A stretch of 64,000 bases of DNA from Heliocidaris erythrogramma (Eukaryota > Echinodermata > Echinoidea > Camarodonta > Echinometridae), in contig CM046853.1 of the NCBI GenBank assembly GCA_025617745.1, positions 37,993,065-38,057,064 of the forward strand, in the 5' to 3' direction. The translations under genes were made by a program, and so were the position numbers. Below, piece by piece: positions 13,101-28,100 of the stretch (position 1 is the stretch's first letter; each line of letters begins with the position of its first letter). Under the pieces are notes generated by a model that was given only the letters and a program-made list of their open reading frames with translations, ran no database searches and had not been told where the DNA came from.

Positions 13101-16100
13101 TCTATATTAAATGTAGAGGTCTATAATGCTTCAGTTTTATATTCTATCAAATTGAGAGGGTTTTGTCACAAGTACAAAATCAAATTTTATTCTTGTAAGG
13201 GTGTGCTAAAAAAATTATTATGAAAATTATTGTAATGCAGACAACACTCTTTATTTTGAGACACATGTACATGTAATTCCATGAATTAGGGGGCCGATTT
13301 GTAATGTTTGGGGTCCCCGCTGCATATGAAACTATGAACTATTTTTGACCAACCAAACTGTCATGAAACTAGTTTGAGATTTTTCATGCTTTTGATACCA
13401 AATATTATAGAATGCACAAGCTAAGGGATGACACATCTTTAAGTTTCATGACAGTTTTGGTAGCCTAAATAATAATTCATGGTTTCATTTCAAATTGGGT
13501 TTCAATAACAGGAAAACCAAACATGTCCCAAATCACAATTACACTTTTACATGATGCTAGAGTAGTATTGGATAATTGACTGAATTTAAAACTTCCAAAG
13601 CAATTTTGTATTCAAATGTGCATAGGAATTGTTGCCTTTATCATGAACATGTGGATGTACATTGCATTGTACACAAGCGCATTTAGTTTATATTGTTCGA
13701 TTTCGTGTTTTTTGTTCATTCTGGAGTTTTACTCCGATGAGTGCAAGACTTTTTGTAGTACCAAACATCTTTTCATTTTGGACTATAAACTGAATTTGAT
13801 ATGGTGCTAACACTATTAAAAGCATTGTAAATATGTTCAGGTCTTGTGTGACATACAGTGTCTCCATTATTTTGATGTTTCGTGTGATTGGGAAAAAATA
13901 TGGAATTGACAAAAATCTCGGATGGCGGCCATCTTGAAAAATAAAAAAATAAAAATAAAAAGCCCCTCTTTTTCATTTTTTTCAAAAACCCGCACGAGAA
14001 ACATATATTATTTTACTTGGCCTAATTAGATTCAAGATTACCCAGAAACTTTGTCTTTGCTCAAGGTTTTTAATTTGTAGATAGTAATTGTTTTACAATA
14101 AAGTGCTAGAATTTCATATTGCTGTACATAAATGTCAAGCTTTCTTGGCCTTCTTCAGTAGTTCGAACCTTGCTACTACCCTTTCTCATATTGGCTGCCT
14201 CGGACTCTGCACAGCTGTGCATAAATGCACTCTGCCATCACTCAGCAGTGTGCTTTCAGATCCTTCCTTTCAATGCTCCAATGAATTGCTAGGGAGGGCA
14301 GGGCAGAGCAAAGATTGGGAAGTGAATTGAATTGATTTTTTTGAACATCACTGACGCATGTACATCAATATTTTGTTTCAACAAGAAAACAAGAGAGAAA
14401 AGATAGTAACAACTTATGTACATTTCAAATAAAATATGTAAGCATATGAGAATAGGAGTGTATCTTTTACCCTGTTTTTGTTGTTGTTGCAGTAGAAGTG
14501 CTTTATTTGCACAAAATTATAACTTTCACATATTTAGAATGGCTCTTATAAACAAATTACAAGTCTACAAGAAAAAAAAAATAGCCTGTGATGTTGCATA
14601 GATTCACATCTACATTTTAAAGATGAGTGATTGAACATGCCACAATTCTTCATAATGATGAGAGTCATTTCAGTTTCATACATTGAGCGTTCAGAATTCT
14701 TCTTATAATGCATCTTATGTCCATGTATAAGGGTACATGATAAAATATTTTAAGGTCAAGAGTGATTCTGGTTATTGTGTGGTGCTTGCAGTACATGTAC
14801 AGTAGTTCATAGTCTTTTAGCCAGGAGGGTATCTGTCTTGGTGTCCAAAACATGCCTAGTTTTTGAGGAAGATGCCCTATAATTTTTCTTAGAATCCATA
14901 CCATAATAATAATAAATGCCTTTTTTTCCCCTTTCTTTTGTATTTTTACATATTTTGAAATCCTGGCTAACAGCCTGACTCTGCATATCAATTTACAACT
15001 TTTCTTGGTAGACTGTCTTGGCCTGTATTCAATTCATAAAAAGTAAATCCCAAACTTGTGTCAATATATGGTCTCACAATTTGACTTAGACCCCGTTCTC
15101 ATCACATTTCGTAAACTGGTTTCCACTAAACCATTTTTCAAAACCAGTTTAGAAGATCGCTTCGTTAGCATTCACATTACGCTCCCCTGAACTGGTTTCC
15201 AAAACCACTTCACTGAAAGTGATCTTGTTGCTATGGGAACACTCTAAGCATGGTCAAATGTTTCGCGTGGAATTTGAAACCGTCGAGCGTTACGTACATT
15301 AGCGCGGGATCGCGATCGCAGCTGCATGCATGCAGCGCATTCATGCAATCCGTACATGTGTCCATATAGCGTATAAAGCTTCGGTTGCTATTGTATGATT
15401 CAGATCTCCTTGTGTAAAATTTCAAAATTGTGCTTATATTCGGCCGCTGTTGTGTTTCTCACATAAATTTCTTGAATCGTGTTTTTTGTCCGAGAGTTTG
15501 AGCCCATCAATATGGATCGTATACCGAGCGCACAATAGTACTTTCGGGTGAAGATCGGTTTCCGATGAACGGTTGCGTCCACATTACACGTTATACCAGT
15601 TTAACGACGAAAGCGGTCTTGAAAACCACATCGCGAGGTGGTTTTCAAAACTGGTTTCCAAGACCACTTAAGATCGCTTCCAAGACCACTGTGAGCGTTC
15701 TCATTACACCCCAAACTGGTTTCCACTAAACTGGTTTCAACTAAACTAGTTTAAGGATGTAGATGAGAACGGGGTCTTAGACTGAGATGTATTACAGTTG
15801 TCATTTTATCAAGGGAGTGTGGTTTATTAAAACAAGCAAGAGCTGATATTAAAGGGCAATACAACCTTGGTAATATCTTGATTTGTATTAAAGCAGAAAA
15901 ATAAGAAAAACAGGATGGTGAAAGTTTGACAGAAATCGGACAAGGAATAAGAAAGTTATGGATGTTTGAAAAATGGGAACACTACATCTATACGAATCTC
16001 AAATTGGCAATTTGGTGAGTCGATTGTGTCTTGTGGACAACTCTCCGTTTGTCGTACACAAAAATATTAATTTGCGGTTTTCTCTGAAGCGCATTTACCC

Positions 16101-19100
16101 TCGGGGCATTACTCAAAATATATTGCAGATAGCATATTTTATGGTCCTCATTAAAGAAAAAGATCTTCCTGAGTAATACATTTTGAAAAAAAAATGACAT
16201 TTTAGTCATTTTGTGTGTTGGAGCAAATGGGGACATTACCTATTCAGCCAATTTGAAATTCCCATAGGTATAGGTATGATTAAAACTTTCAAAAATTCAT
16301 AATTTTCTTATTGCTTGTCCGATTTTTTACTTTTACCATCTGCTGCTCTGATTTTTCTTTCAGAGCAACTTGCCATTAAGGTTGGATTTCCCTTGTAAAG
16401 AAGCGAGTTGGCTCAGTCGGTAGAGCCTGTCGACCTATAAGATCATAGGTTTGAATCCAACCCAGGCGAATGAGTGAAGCCTTCATCATGTGTTAACATG
16501 CCTCTCCTCTGTTCCATAGATGCAGGTTAGGTTACCGTGGATAACACTTCATCCCTTTACTCTAAGCTTAAATGTTAATTGGATTCCCTGGGTATAGAGA
16601 GTCACCACGGATGTGCACATTCAGATCCCACTGCACTCTGTTTAAAAGAGGAAGGGAAAATCCAGGTGAGGTGTTACACTTGCACATCTCAAAAAGTTAT
16701 ACATGGAAGAGAGACTGTCGGGTGATTAACTAAAGAAACAGAGTGAACAAATATAATTGGCTACCTGAGATAACTAGAATCTAGCCACTTGCCTAACTAT
16801 ACACAGCTCTGTCGCTTTGTGACAGCGCTTTACGAGCTGCCCATTCTCTAGCGTTGCGAAACCCCAACTACAAAAGTGCGACTACATGCTTTTCGCTGAA
16901 ATTACAAATATTTTTCATCTAAAAATTAAACTAGATAAAACTTCAACTATTGATTGATTGCATTCATTATGTTAAATTTAGCTTACCAAAAACGATGATT
17001 TATTGGGTCATCTGCCCACAGTCGAATGGCAGAATGTAATCGTGCTGCACTTTTTGAAAGGTCACACCGTGCGTAACTTATACACAGGGCTGTCGCGAAG
17101 CGGTACCGTGATTGAAGGGTTTTGGCAGTCAAAAGTTGAAATTTTATACCCTGTGGACAGTGACTGATGGCTTGCTGGGGATTGAACTTCACCAAATCCA
17201 GCCAAGCAATCGATTTCATGTGAGGATAACGTAAAATTTGAAGTTTAACATACATTTTAAATTAATTGTTTTGAGGGGTGTTGCAATGAAAGTCTATGTC
17301 ACGGCGTCTGGTTGGGCTAGCCACTTGGCTAGCTATTTGGTACACTTTGTTTCTTTAGTTTCCATTTGCATTGTGCAATTTCGTCTTTTTGATCATTCTG
17401 GCTGTTCACTCTGACGAGTGCAATTCAGAAAGCTTCATTATGTCTCTTTTCTATGCTATTCTTTGATTCTGTACCATTCATTTTATGTACCATTCATTTT
17501 ATGTACGTGATAGTGGCATTGTAAAAAAAAAAAAGAACTGTCAAGTTCTATTAATTTGGAGTGTGCGATGACATTGATATTGCAAAATATTTGTAAAAAT
17601 GACATAATATAGAACTTACATGTGGTGTGGGTGTGTGCGCATGGTATGATATACACAGCTTGATAACCTTCATCATTGTAGGCGGTAGCAGTTTGTTAAG
17701 AGAGGTACAGTAGGGAGGGAGAGATGGAAAGAGAGTGAAACAGAGAGACAGAGAGAAAGAGAGCAAGCTAGAGAGAGAAAAATAAAGAAAAAAGTGAAAG
17801 ATGGTGGAGAACTACATGTTTGAGTTCTTAACCCTGTATTGTCCTTAACCTTGGACTGTCCTTATCCTTTAAATATGCACATGTATATATATTTTTTTGT
17901 TCTGATCATTGGTATGGTCACGTTCTATCTGCTTTTCCAGTATTTTCTATATAACCTGGATTATTTATGATATGACATTGACTGGTAGTTTGTACAAAAT
18001 GCCAGAGGTCAACTTTGTTGGAGGGGGCTATTTTTTTTAATATTTTTTTTTTTTTTTTTTTTGGGGGGGGGGGGCGGGTAGTCATGTATCATTGCCAGTG
18101 GAATAATTGTGAAATGAAAGAAAATAAAATACATTGATGTTATGTAAGCTTGTTGAGTAATTACTAGGGCTAAGACCAAACTTCTGTAATTTTGTTGTGC
18201 TTAAGGGCTCCATTATTGCAATTTTTATGGGCCTGGACTAAAAAAAAATTGTTTTATGAAAGACACATTAGAAAAACAAATGCTTCTTCTATCGTTAAGT
18301 AACAGCACGTAACAGCATGAGTCTAGCATGAGTCTAGGACAGTTTCCCCTCCCGGGGATACTGATCCCTAGTTCAAATACCTCATGTTCGCAGAAGGCGG
18401 AAGAAAGAAGAAAGAAAAAAGAAAGAAGAAAGCAAAAGAAGAAAGAAGAAAGAAAGAAAGAAAGTAAAATTTAAAAAAAAAAGAAAGAAAGGAGGAGGAG
18501 AAGGAAGGGGAGGAAAGAAGAAGAATAAGGAGAAAAAGGAGGAGGGAAAAAAGAAGAGGAGGAAGAGGAAAAATTTGAATGCCCCTGACACAACGTATTC
18601 TAAGCTGCTCCCTCGCCGAAGCTCCCAGGTGCCCTGAAAGGTTATTTACAATGTGACAAAGCTAGTTCCATCTTGTAAAGAAAGAGGTCTTCAAAATTAT
18701 TAAAGATAGTTCTGGTAATAATGGAAAATGTATTTTCACAGGATTGAATGAAATTTTAACTGAATGTTCAGAGCTACAAATACATGTAAATCATATCTGC
18801 CAAATGATTTTGATATAAAATGAAATACCTTTAATGAATTAGAAAATTTAAGAAAATTAAAAGCAAGTTGTCCTGGCCTACTTGCGTAACAGGTGGTCTC
18901 ATATTTGCAAGTTGTGCTTTTCAGTAAACGTGACTCCCAGCAAGTTTTTTATTAGTTTGTTTTCATTTTGCTGGGTCTATATTCATAAAACCTTACTCGG
19001 CCCAGTTGGCAACTAGCCATGTACATTTACTGTAGCCTATGCAATTAGTTGACAACTATTTAGTAAAGTTTTATGAATAGGGGCCCTGGTCTCCACAACC

Positions 19101-22100
19101 CATCTCCATGTACTGCATGAAAAGCAATTTAGACTTTAAATTTAGCCAGTTTTTCTTGAAATGGAATTTCATTACCAGAATAGTCTCAAGATGGAGTTTA
19201 GTTAGAAAAATATATAATAAATAAAATATACTAAGCTTAATACATTTTCTTATAGTTCCAAAGTTAGAAAAGACACTTATGATGGAGAGACAGGCACTGT
19301 ACATGACAAAACATTTTATCTTCACATTTTCCCAAATCTTGCCACAGGAATTCAAAACTACAGTGAGTTCTGTTACATATTAGTGAAAGAAAGAACTCAA
19401 GAACATCTTGATACTGTGATACCAGTAGGCAATCAATTGAATATCATAACCAAATTATGTTTATGGCATGATTCTTATTGTTCTAAAGTAAAAAAAGACA
19501 TTATTTGATATAAAGTGACAGATATTATACATAGCAATACATTTGTTTATCTTCACATTTTGGCAAAACCTGCCACAGTAATTAAATAACTACTCAAGTT
19601 CTGTTACATATTAGTGAAAGAAAGAACTCAAGAACATCTTGATACTGTGATACCAGTAGGCAATCAATTGAATGTCATGACCAAATTATGTTTATGGCAT
19701 GATTCTTATTGTTCTAAAGTAAAAAAAGACATTATTTGATATAAAGTGACAGATATTATACATAGCAATACATTTGTTTATCTTCACATTTTGGCAAAAC
19801 CTGCCACAGTAATTAAATAACTACTCAAGTTCTGTTACGTATTAGTAAAAGAAAGAACTCAAGAACATTCTTGATACTGTGATCCCAGTAGGCAGCTAAT
19901 TGAATGTCGTGACCAAATTATGTTTATGGCGTGACTCTAAACCACACCAAGTACAACAATAATGTGTAGAAAAGTGAAGTTACAGTACTACAACAACTAC
20001 ATGTACATGTACAGTTAACAACAAAATTATTCATACCCCTTGGAAAATTCTAGTTTTTTGCATTTTTCCTAAAAATTAAAGGTTAACTGAATTTAATTGC
20101 ACATCACTTGAATACATTTAGTTATCATCTGCAAATGAATGCTGTTTCTGGTTTCACCTCATTTGCATAACAATAGAAAAGGTGAATTATCCAAACTGGG
20201 TGATGTTCAAAATTATTCATACCCTTGGTGATCTATTGACTTTGTCAATCAGTATGAATCCAGTCCTTGTGATTAATGCTCGTAACACTTTCTTCACACT
20301 GTCACAATGCTTCTGGAGGTCTCTACTGAGATATCAGGCCAATACCTGGTCTCCAATGGCCCAATCTCCTTGAGGATGTTGTCCACACATGCCATCACCT
20401 GGTCTTCAGGGGATTCGATGGATTTAAAGCAGATTTTGTGTTTGCAGATGGTGTAGTTTTAGACGTCGTGAGGATAGGACTATGATATTGATATTTTCGT
20501 TAATATTCCTTACATTTTAATGACAATTCTGTATCTAAGTTGAAACAAAGCACTCTTCCTGGAGAGACTTCCCTAGAGGCATTCACTGTTGCACTGTCAA
20601 GGGAAGGTATTTCCTGATACTTTTGTTCCATTATTATTAAGAATGTTTAGGGAGGCCATGGTAGTTGTCTAAAGGTTGGATGGTGCCAATTTTATCAGTT
20701 TATTCAGTTACACTGATTGACACATTTTTGATATGGACACCTGCAAGTGGGTACTCTAGTGAAGCTTAAAATACTGATCTTTATGTTCCAGTGCACTGTC
20801 AAAGTGGTAGCATTTTGTGCACTGCAGCTGGTAACATGGAGGGCATATGGTATAAATTTGGTTTACATTCATTTTGATATCAAGGATTGTAGCTTTCATA
20901 CCAAAGATACAAAGAATATACCATATGAAGATTGATATACAGTAACAGTCAATGTGGGATGTGTATGGTACTCAAAGGTTACATACTGTTATTCATGGTG
21001 ACCTGACGTTAGAGTCATGCAATGACTTTAATATCACCAACATGGCCTTCCTGAGCACTCTGATTAAGAATGGGGCCAATGAATAAAGGTGAACCCTCCC
21101 ACAGGCAGTGCAAAAGGGAAGGGCTCTTCAGGAATGGTGCTTTGCTTCATAAGTAGATACAGAATTTTCATTAAAATCCATGGAATAAATGACCGAAAAT
21201 TTCAATATCATAGTCCTGTCATCATGAAGTCCATAACTGCATCACCTGTAGGACACGAAATCTAATGAACTCCCTGAAGGTCAGGTGAAGGCATGGGTGG
21301 ACACATCCTCAAGGAGATTGAGCCATTGGAGAACAGGTACTGGCCTGATATCCCAGCAGGGACCCCTCCGGAAGCCTTGTGACGGTGTATTAAAATAAAG
21401 TGAATTACAAGCATTAATCACAAGGATCGGATTCATACTGATTGACAAAGTCAATAAATCACCAAGGGTATGAATAATTTTGAACATCGCCCAGTTTGGA
21501 TAACTCACATTTTCTATTGTTATGCAAATAGGTGAAACCGGAAACGGCATTCATTTGCAGATGATAACTAAATGTATTCAAGTGATGTGCAAGTAACTTC
21601 ATTTAACCATTCATTTTTAGGAAAAATGCAAAAAACTAGAATTTTCCAAGGGGTATGAATAATTTTGTTGTTAACTGTATGAGGGGGTAAAATAAGAAGG
21701 GGGTAAGAAGAAAGTGAGAAGAGCCAGAGAGAAAGAGAAAAAATTTCACTCCTGGAATCAAATATTTTCAGGAAGATGTTGAAGAGAACAGTTCCATTTC
21801 TTGGCAATTACTCAAGATTAGACATAAAATTTAACATGACATAGAGTACTTATATTTGGCATTCTTGGAATGCAATAGATGAGTTACATGTGAAAAAAAA
21901 ATGAAAATAATAATTAGAGAAGGTGATTATTAATTGCACATTTGCATTATATTTATATTTTTTTTTTTAATGAACCCTTTCTAGAAAGCTGTTCAACAAT
22001 ATGTACATTTAAAATTTACATCATGTCCAAACTGGCATTGTTCCACATTCTAACCCGACATTCTAATCTCCAGTTAAGGTCTCGGATTAGACAGTGCTCA

Positions 22101-25100
22101 GTATGCTTCATCTTGAATTAAAGTCTAGCTGTGCAGATGTGCTCAAAACTACCTTTCAGGAGGAAGTTTATTCATGTTTGAGATAATTGAGCCCTGCTAC
22201 ATGTACCATCACCTAGGTAACCTTTAAAAGAACACATGAGAACATACCATCAAATTTATCCTTGTTAAACATTGGACAACTTATCTTGTCATAATGTGAG
22301 ATGCTTCATTTCCACTGGATTTTTTTTCTGAGTGATTCTCATCTATTGCTTATAAAAAGAAAAAAAACAACAACTGAGGGGTAGATGGCATGGGCTTGGG
22401 CATGTTCCAAAAAAAATTATGAAATTCATCTGGAGAAGTGCACTGGGACATTCTGGGACTTTGGCAAGAGTTCTACCACTGATCCCCTACAATTTCATAA
22501 AGGAATTTTAGCTGGTGTACATATACCTGCAAGCCCTCGGCTATTATTCTCTGAAGGATGGGATATGTAATATTCTAACTGGCATATCCCCAGATGAACT
22601 GTGTGAGATGTTCCAAGGCCTTTTTCTGTTCAGGTGCAGCATGATACATGTAGGAGCTTCAGACACCAGCATTTCATGTGCGCCAATTTAAAAGAAAAGA
22701 AGTTCCTTGGCCATTTTTTGGAAAGGTTGCAGCTGTACCTTTACGGAAAATGTTTATAAGGATACATGCAATAATTCACCTCTTGCTCAGTCGTCTGTAA
22801 TGCCTGCTAAAAATAGGGAAAGGAATAAACCATGAACAGGTTAGCACAAAATAGTCCATGTCACTGAGACTGAACACAGACAGGTCTCTGTCTCAGCATA
22901 ACCTCATATTAGCAGAAGGCAAGAAGTGCAAGATTCCTTTCATATTATCATTGCCTTTAAATTTCCTTCAGAGTATTTATGGGGGGAAAATGTTGGAAAA
23001 TTAACTAAACTCAAAGGGTTTCCTCTCACACGTTTCTTAAGCTGGTTTATTCTTCCCTAGTTTACTGTTCCTCCTATTTAAAAACAATTGCACATGCATC
23101 CTTTAAGTCGTATTTGCCCAAGTACGGATCACTTAAGGAACAGAATAAGTACTAAAGAGAATGTGTACATTTCATGAAATTTTCTTCAAGTAAGGTGTTT
23201 AACCTATAGAGGTTCAGAATTTCCTAAGGTCTAAATGAATCAGCTTTGCCTTCTCAAACTGGCCCCCATTATTCTTGTTTTTCACTTTTAAAGACAAATC
23301 AGTGAGATTGTTACTTTGCTTTGACGGGAGCCCGGATAGCTCAGTTGGTAGGGCACTGGTCATGTAATCCAGGGTCCTGGGTTCGAATCCCGGTCGGGGC
23401 ATTGTAATTTTCTCACATTTACTTTCTTTATTATAAAATCAGTATATATATTAAATGAACTTGACATGTAGATGTGAAAGACAATTATAATTTTTTTTTT
23501 AAATTCCAATTTGCACATAAAAATAGTGATTAAAAGTTCCAATTTAAATACTTTAATGCTTAATTTCAATTCATTCATTTTATGCATAAATGGCACAATG
23601 TCTTGCGACAGAAATGGACTCGGGTTTTTCTTTGATTTTTGCTCTTTCAGTAATTACAGCATTCTGGGTCAAAAGACAATACACAAACATCACCAAAAGG
23701 TGACACTGAACTGCTATAGGTCAAAGGCTAGCTGAGTGGCATATACCCAGCTAGGTCAACCTGTTGGACATTATTTTTAGAGGTGTCTGTCACAGCATGA
23801 TTCCTGTCATCTTCAATTGGAGGTGTTAATAAGAATCCAGCATCATGCCACTTTTGTAACCCTTCCTTTCCAATTTATTAGTCATATGGCTGACCATAAT
23901 TGAATGAATTTCCTTTACTTCACTTTGGTTTGCCAAAAGCCCTTCAAGCTGTCCCTTTGCTGTGTTTTATTGGTAGAAAAATTTGCCAAAGAATTAAAGA
24001 AAGTGCTTCCTTCCGTCTTGTTTTATCCTAATCTTGATTTTTTTTTATGATGGAATCGCATTTCAAGAGAAATTGAAGTTCTTCATTTCAAGAAAAAGTG
24101 GCTTAATTTCAAAGTGTTTATCATGTAGGAGATCAGTAGTTTAGAACAGTGACATGTATTAAACAAACTAAAAAAACAATTGTCAAAATCATATTCACTG
24201 AAACTACGGTGTTTTCTATTGCTTTACTACTGCAACACATTAATGTAAGGTTTTAAAGCTCAAGGAATTTTGTTTGGTGATAGTAAGATGCAGGGGCGGA
24301 TCCAGGATTGAGTAAAAGAGGGGGCACAAAAATGAAAGTTTGTGAAAAGGTAGACCCGTATTTTTTTGGTCTCGCCAGCTTCTCGAAAAGTCGCTCAGTG
24401 GGGGGGGGGGGGGGAATTTTCGCCAAACCTTCAAAAATCGCTCAGTAAGGGGTTATGGGGCCCCCTTGCCCTCCATAATTCCCTGACAAGCAAAAAAAAA
24501 AAAAAAAAAAAGGTCTTCACTCTAAAAAGGGGGGGGCATAATCGAGAAAATGGCGGATCGTCTATGGTAAAAATTCATACTTCTCTTCCAAAAGGGGGGG
24601 GGGGGGCACGGGCCGGCTGTGCTGGATCCGCCACTGGTAAGATGTACAATTGGTAATTGATGTAGAATTTATGAACACACAGTTTTAAAAGAAATAGATT
24701 CATTGACATATATTCAAAATGTGTATGAAATGTGTTTCAAAGTGGGGGTTATTTTTTAAAATACATTTTATATGAATTTGTTAATTTTTTTTAGTTACTA
24801 TTTTTAATATATATCGAAAAATTAAAAGACAAGATGAATAATCATCACATTCAGATTGATTTTGTTAATTACTTCGTTCTTTGTTAGTTGTCAACATCAT
24901 CCCCCGCAGACTGTATAAGACTGATAAATGTCAGTGTCCTTTTTTCATATTGCCTATGAGCTCCTCTTGACTGAGACTGACATGAATTGAACCTTGTATT
25001 TCAACTACTGATTACAAAAATATATATTTTGTTTTGTCCACTGGTTTGACCCACTATCAGTCCGTCAAATTGCATAAATTGCATTTGTGTGATCTAATTT

Positions 25101-28100
25101 GATCTAGATCTGACTTGACCCAACTTGTGTGGTGATACATGTTTAAATGGGGTCATGGTCTTTATTTTCGCTTATTATTCTAATGGATATACATTTAGAC
25201 ATCCTTGGTGAATTCTTTATTTTGAAATTATTATAAGGGTTCTTTTCCTTTGGTCCCATCCCTCACTGTGAGAGGCGTATGAGCCAGCCTGTTCATACCT
25301 TAATTTGATTTGCAGTTTACCTTGGAAACCAATAGTGAACGTGGATGAGATTATGTTTTAAGGTTAAACTTTGCCCTACAGGACAATATCAAGGCACCAT
25401 TTCAGATGAACAAAGAGAAGATGCATGTCAAAGTATTGAATTATAGGCTTGAGATTTTTATCTTCTCTGGCATTGAGAAATTAGGTAATGAAATGGGGCA
25501 ACATACATGAACTGACAGCATAGTGTTTTGCAGTTAAGCAGAACATTGTGTCAGGGGAATACCTGTTGCATTCAAAGTGAATCTCCAAATGTGCTGTAGC
25601 ATTATTAAAGGTACTTCATCCCTTTCGCAGCCCTAAATTTTGAAGTTGTGTGAGTATGCGATAAATTACAAAAGAATAGTAATTGGAAAACTTGTGCAGA
25701 TGTGAAAAGGATTATAATTTGCTTTGAAGTAATACCAACAATTTGGTAACACTTTATTTCTTTTCGACTCAAAAAAAAAAAAAAATTTTTTTGACCGTTA
25801 CTAGTACATGCGTTGATTTCTGAATAGCTCCCTCTGCGACAAAAGCAAAATTTTTATTTCTTACAAAGGAATTATAGAACTTGTGACCTTGAAATAGGCA
25901 GTACATGTATTTACCGTAATGTCACCAGTCGTGGAGGGGTTTGATTAATAACTTTCAGAAAATACCATAGTTGTTAAGAAATCACCTGTAATTGATGCCG
26001 AAAATGCTTGTGAATAAAAACCACCCAATACATTGGATCTTGCTTCTATGGCGCAAACACTACTGCAGCGCTTCTGTGGGGCTTCTGCTGCTCCAGTGTC
26101 GCCACACATTGCACCAGTGGTGCCGCACCCTTCGCAAATGATATTACGAAGGAAGGACTAATTTAAGATAAATCACTCTGTGGTAAAAATATTCATTTAG
26201 TACATGGCACACTACGAAACCATAAGCAGGAATCTATCTGACTATCACATTATTTTTGCGGGATTGTGCATGCACACTGTGTTATGCCCTTGTCGGGCTG
26301 CCTCCATCATGATTTATGTGTTATAGGAATGGCGCGTCACGACTGGAGCATACATGTAGGCATTCTCGGCAAGACAGCCAACTTTGAGCAAAGATGATTA
26401 ATTTCCAAAGTATTTTTCATGCAAAAAATTTGTCTGGCCAACATCTGTGGAACATAAGCTCTGTTATATCGAAAACAGAAAATATGTTACATATTATTCA
26501 TTTGTTTCAGTCTGCTAAAGAGGAATTTCTTGTTCTCCCCAAAATAGCAAGACATAAAAATGCACCGTGGATAATTCTCTTTGGAAACGAACTTTGCCTG
26601 CCATCATTTTTTGCCCGATTGGCAGCGAGCGAAACGCCACATCGTTGTTCCTTATTTATTGTGGTACAATATCTGCGAGCCAAGCGCCTCTGTTCATTTC
26701 GCTCCTTAGAGACTAGGGCAGTTGACACAGAGCGTTACAGCAATGAAGCTGTATTACAAGGGTGCGCCAAGACTGGTGACATTACGGTACCGGATGTCCA
26801 CTGAACCTGTGCAAAGTTTCGCAGAATTTTGTGTACCGGTAGGTCTGCAAAAGGGATGAAGTACCTTTAAAGTAGACAAGAGTGGAGAAAAACTAGACCT
26901 ACATTAATGCAAGAACGCTATAGCAGAGTACTGTAATATTGTCTGCCAAGTCTGACTTCCCTACTCTTTTCCTCCAAATTGAATGATATAAAATATATTC
27001 AGCATAGCTACATAAATATGAATTGTGCAGTTTGTTTTAAAGGGATTCGGTAACTTTGTGGAGGCTTGATTTAATAACTTGTTGAATTTTTGATATCTGT
27101 CTTGTATAATGATGTTCAGAAAGATGAATAAAAAGCCAGGCATAGAAAGGTTTCCAAATATATAATGCTATTATTAAGATATCTATGACTGAATACTCCC
27201 ATTTACGAAAGCGTATGGCTTTAGTCTACGCTTTAGTCTAACACTGAGTCTATGGGGAAAAATGAGTCTGGCATTTCCGGTCACTTGCATAAGTTTACTT
27301 TTGTGAAGGATATGATGATTTTGAAGTACTTCCCCCCCCCCCCCCCCCCCCGGCTTCATTTTTACACCATATTACATACACTGGTAGCATGTAAGGCCAG
27401 GCAGCTTAGATTTTATCAAGCCTCTACAAAGTTACCAAATCACTTTAATCAAGTCAACAGATGTTTGTGTGGTGGGTCTTTCTCAAAGGGAAGTATACAT
27501 GCAGGGGCTGATCCAGGATTCTGGATAAGGGGGTGGAGCAGAAATCTGATAAATCTGTGACAAACATTTTTAGGTGCCTGTTGGGTCTATCATATTTGTG
27601 TGAAAGGGGTTGGGGAATGCAATACAATAAGAGGGGAGGGGGCACATTTTCTTTTTTGTACTTAAAGGAATGCCAGTTGGGTTTTATGGGAAAGTGAAGT
27701 GGGGGGGGGGGGGGGGGGGGGGGCTAAACATTACACCCTTGAATATCTACATGCCTGCCAGTCCTTTAGCATCATATGTTTGATTGTTTGTTTGTGTGTT
27801 TTTTTAAAATTCTGTTTACTTTTCAATATACGGTTTATGTAAGATTTTCAAAGTAGTGAATTTAAGCCTGTTTGTTTAGCAAACGTTGAGATTTTTCCTT
27901 TAAAGTGGATAGGTAATAGGATAACCTTGATTTGTTGCCAAACTTATAACCATGAGCAGCTTTCAAATCTGTTCAAACCTGCTTTTGTGATCATCTTCAG
28001 ATTTCGTACATATTGGGCAGATTACTCTGTTCTTTACTCTAAAGCCCTTATCCTATCCATCTATATGTAGATGTAGAATGAAGCAAATTATTCCCAAACA

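Noticed and set aside
18382-18591. Phe/Ser-rich minus-strand frame
   Set aside because: Translation of a purine-only low-complexity tract.
23214-23402. Minus-strand frame with [21 protein letters not shown]
   Set aside because: A well-known false protein produced by reading tRNA-like sequence antisense; replaced by the tRNA-like call.
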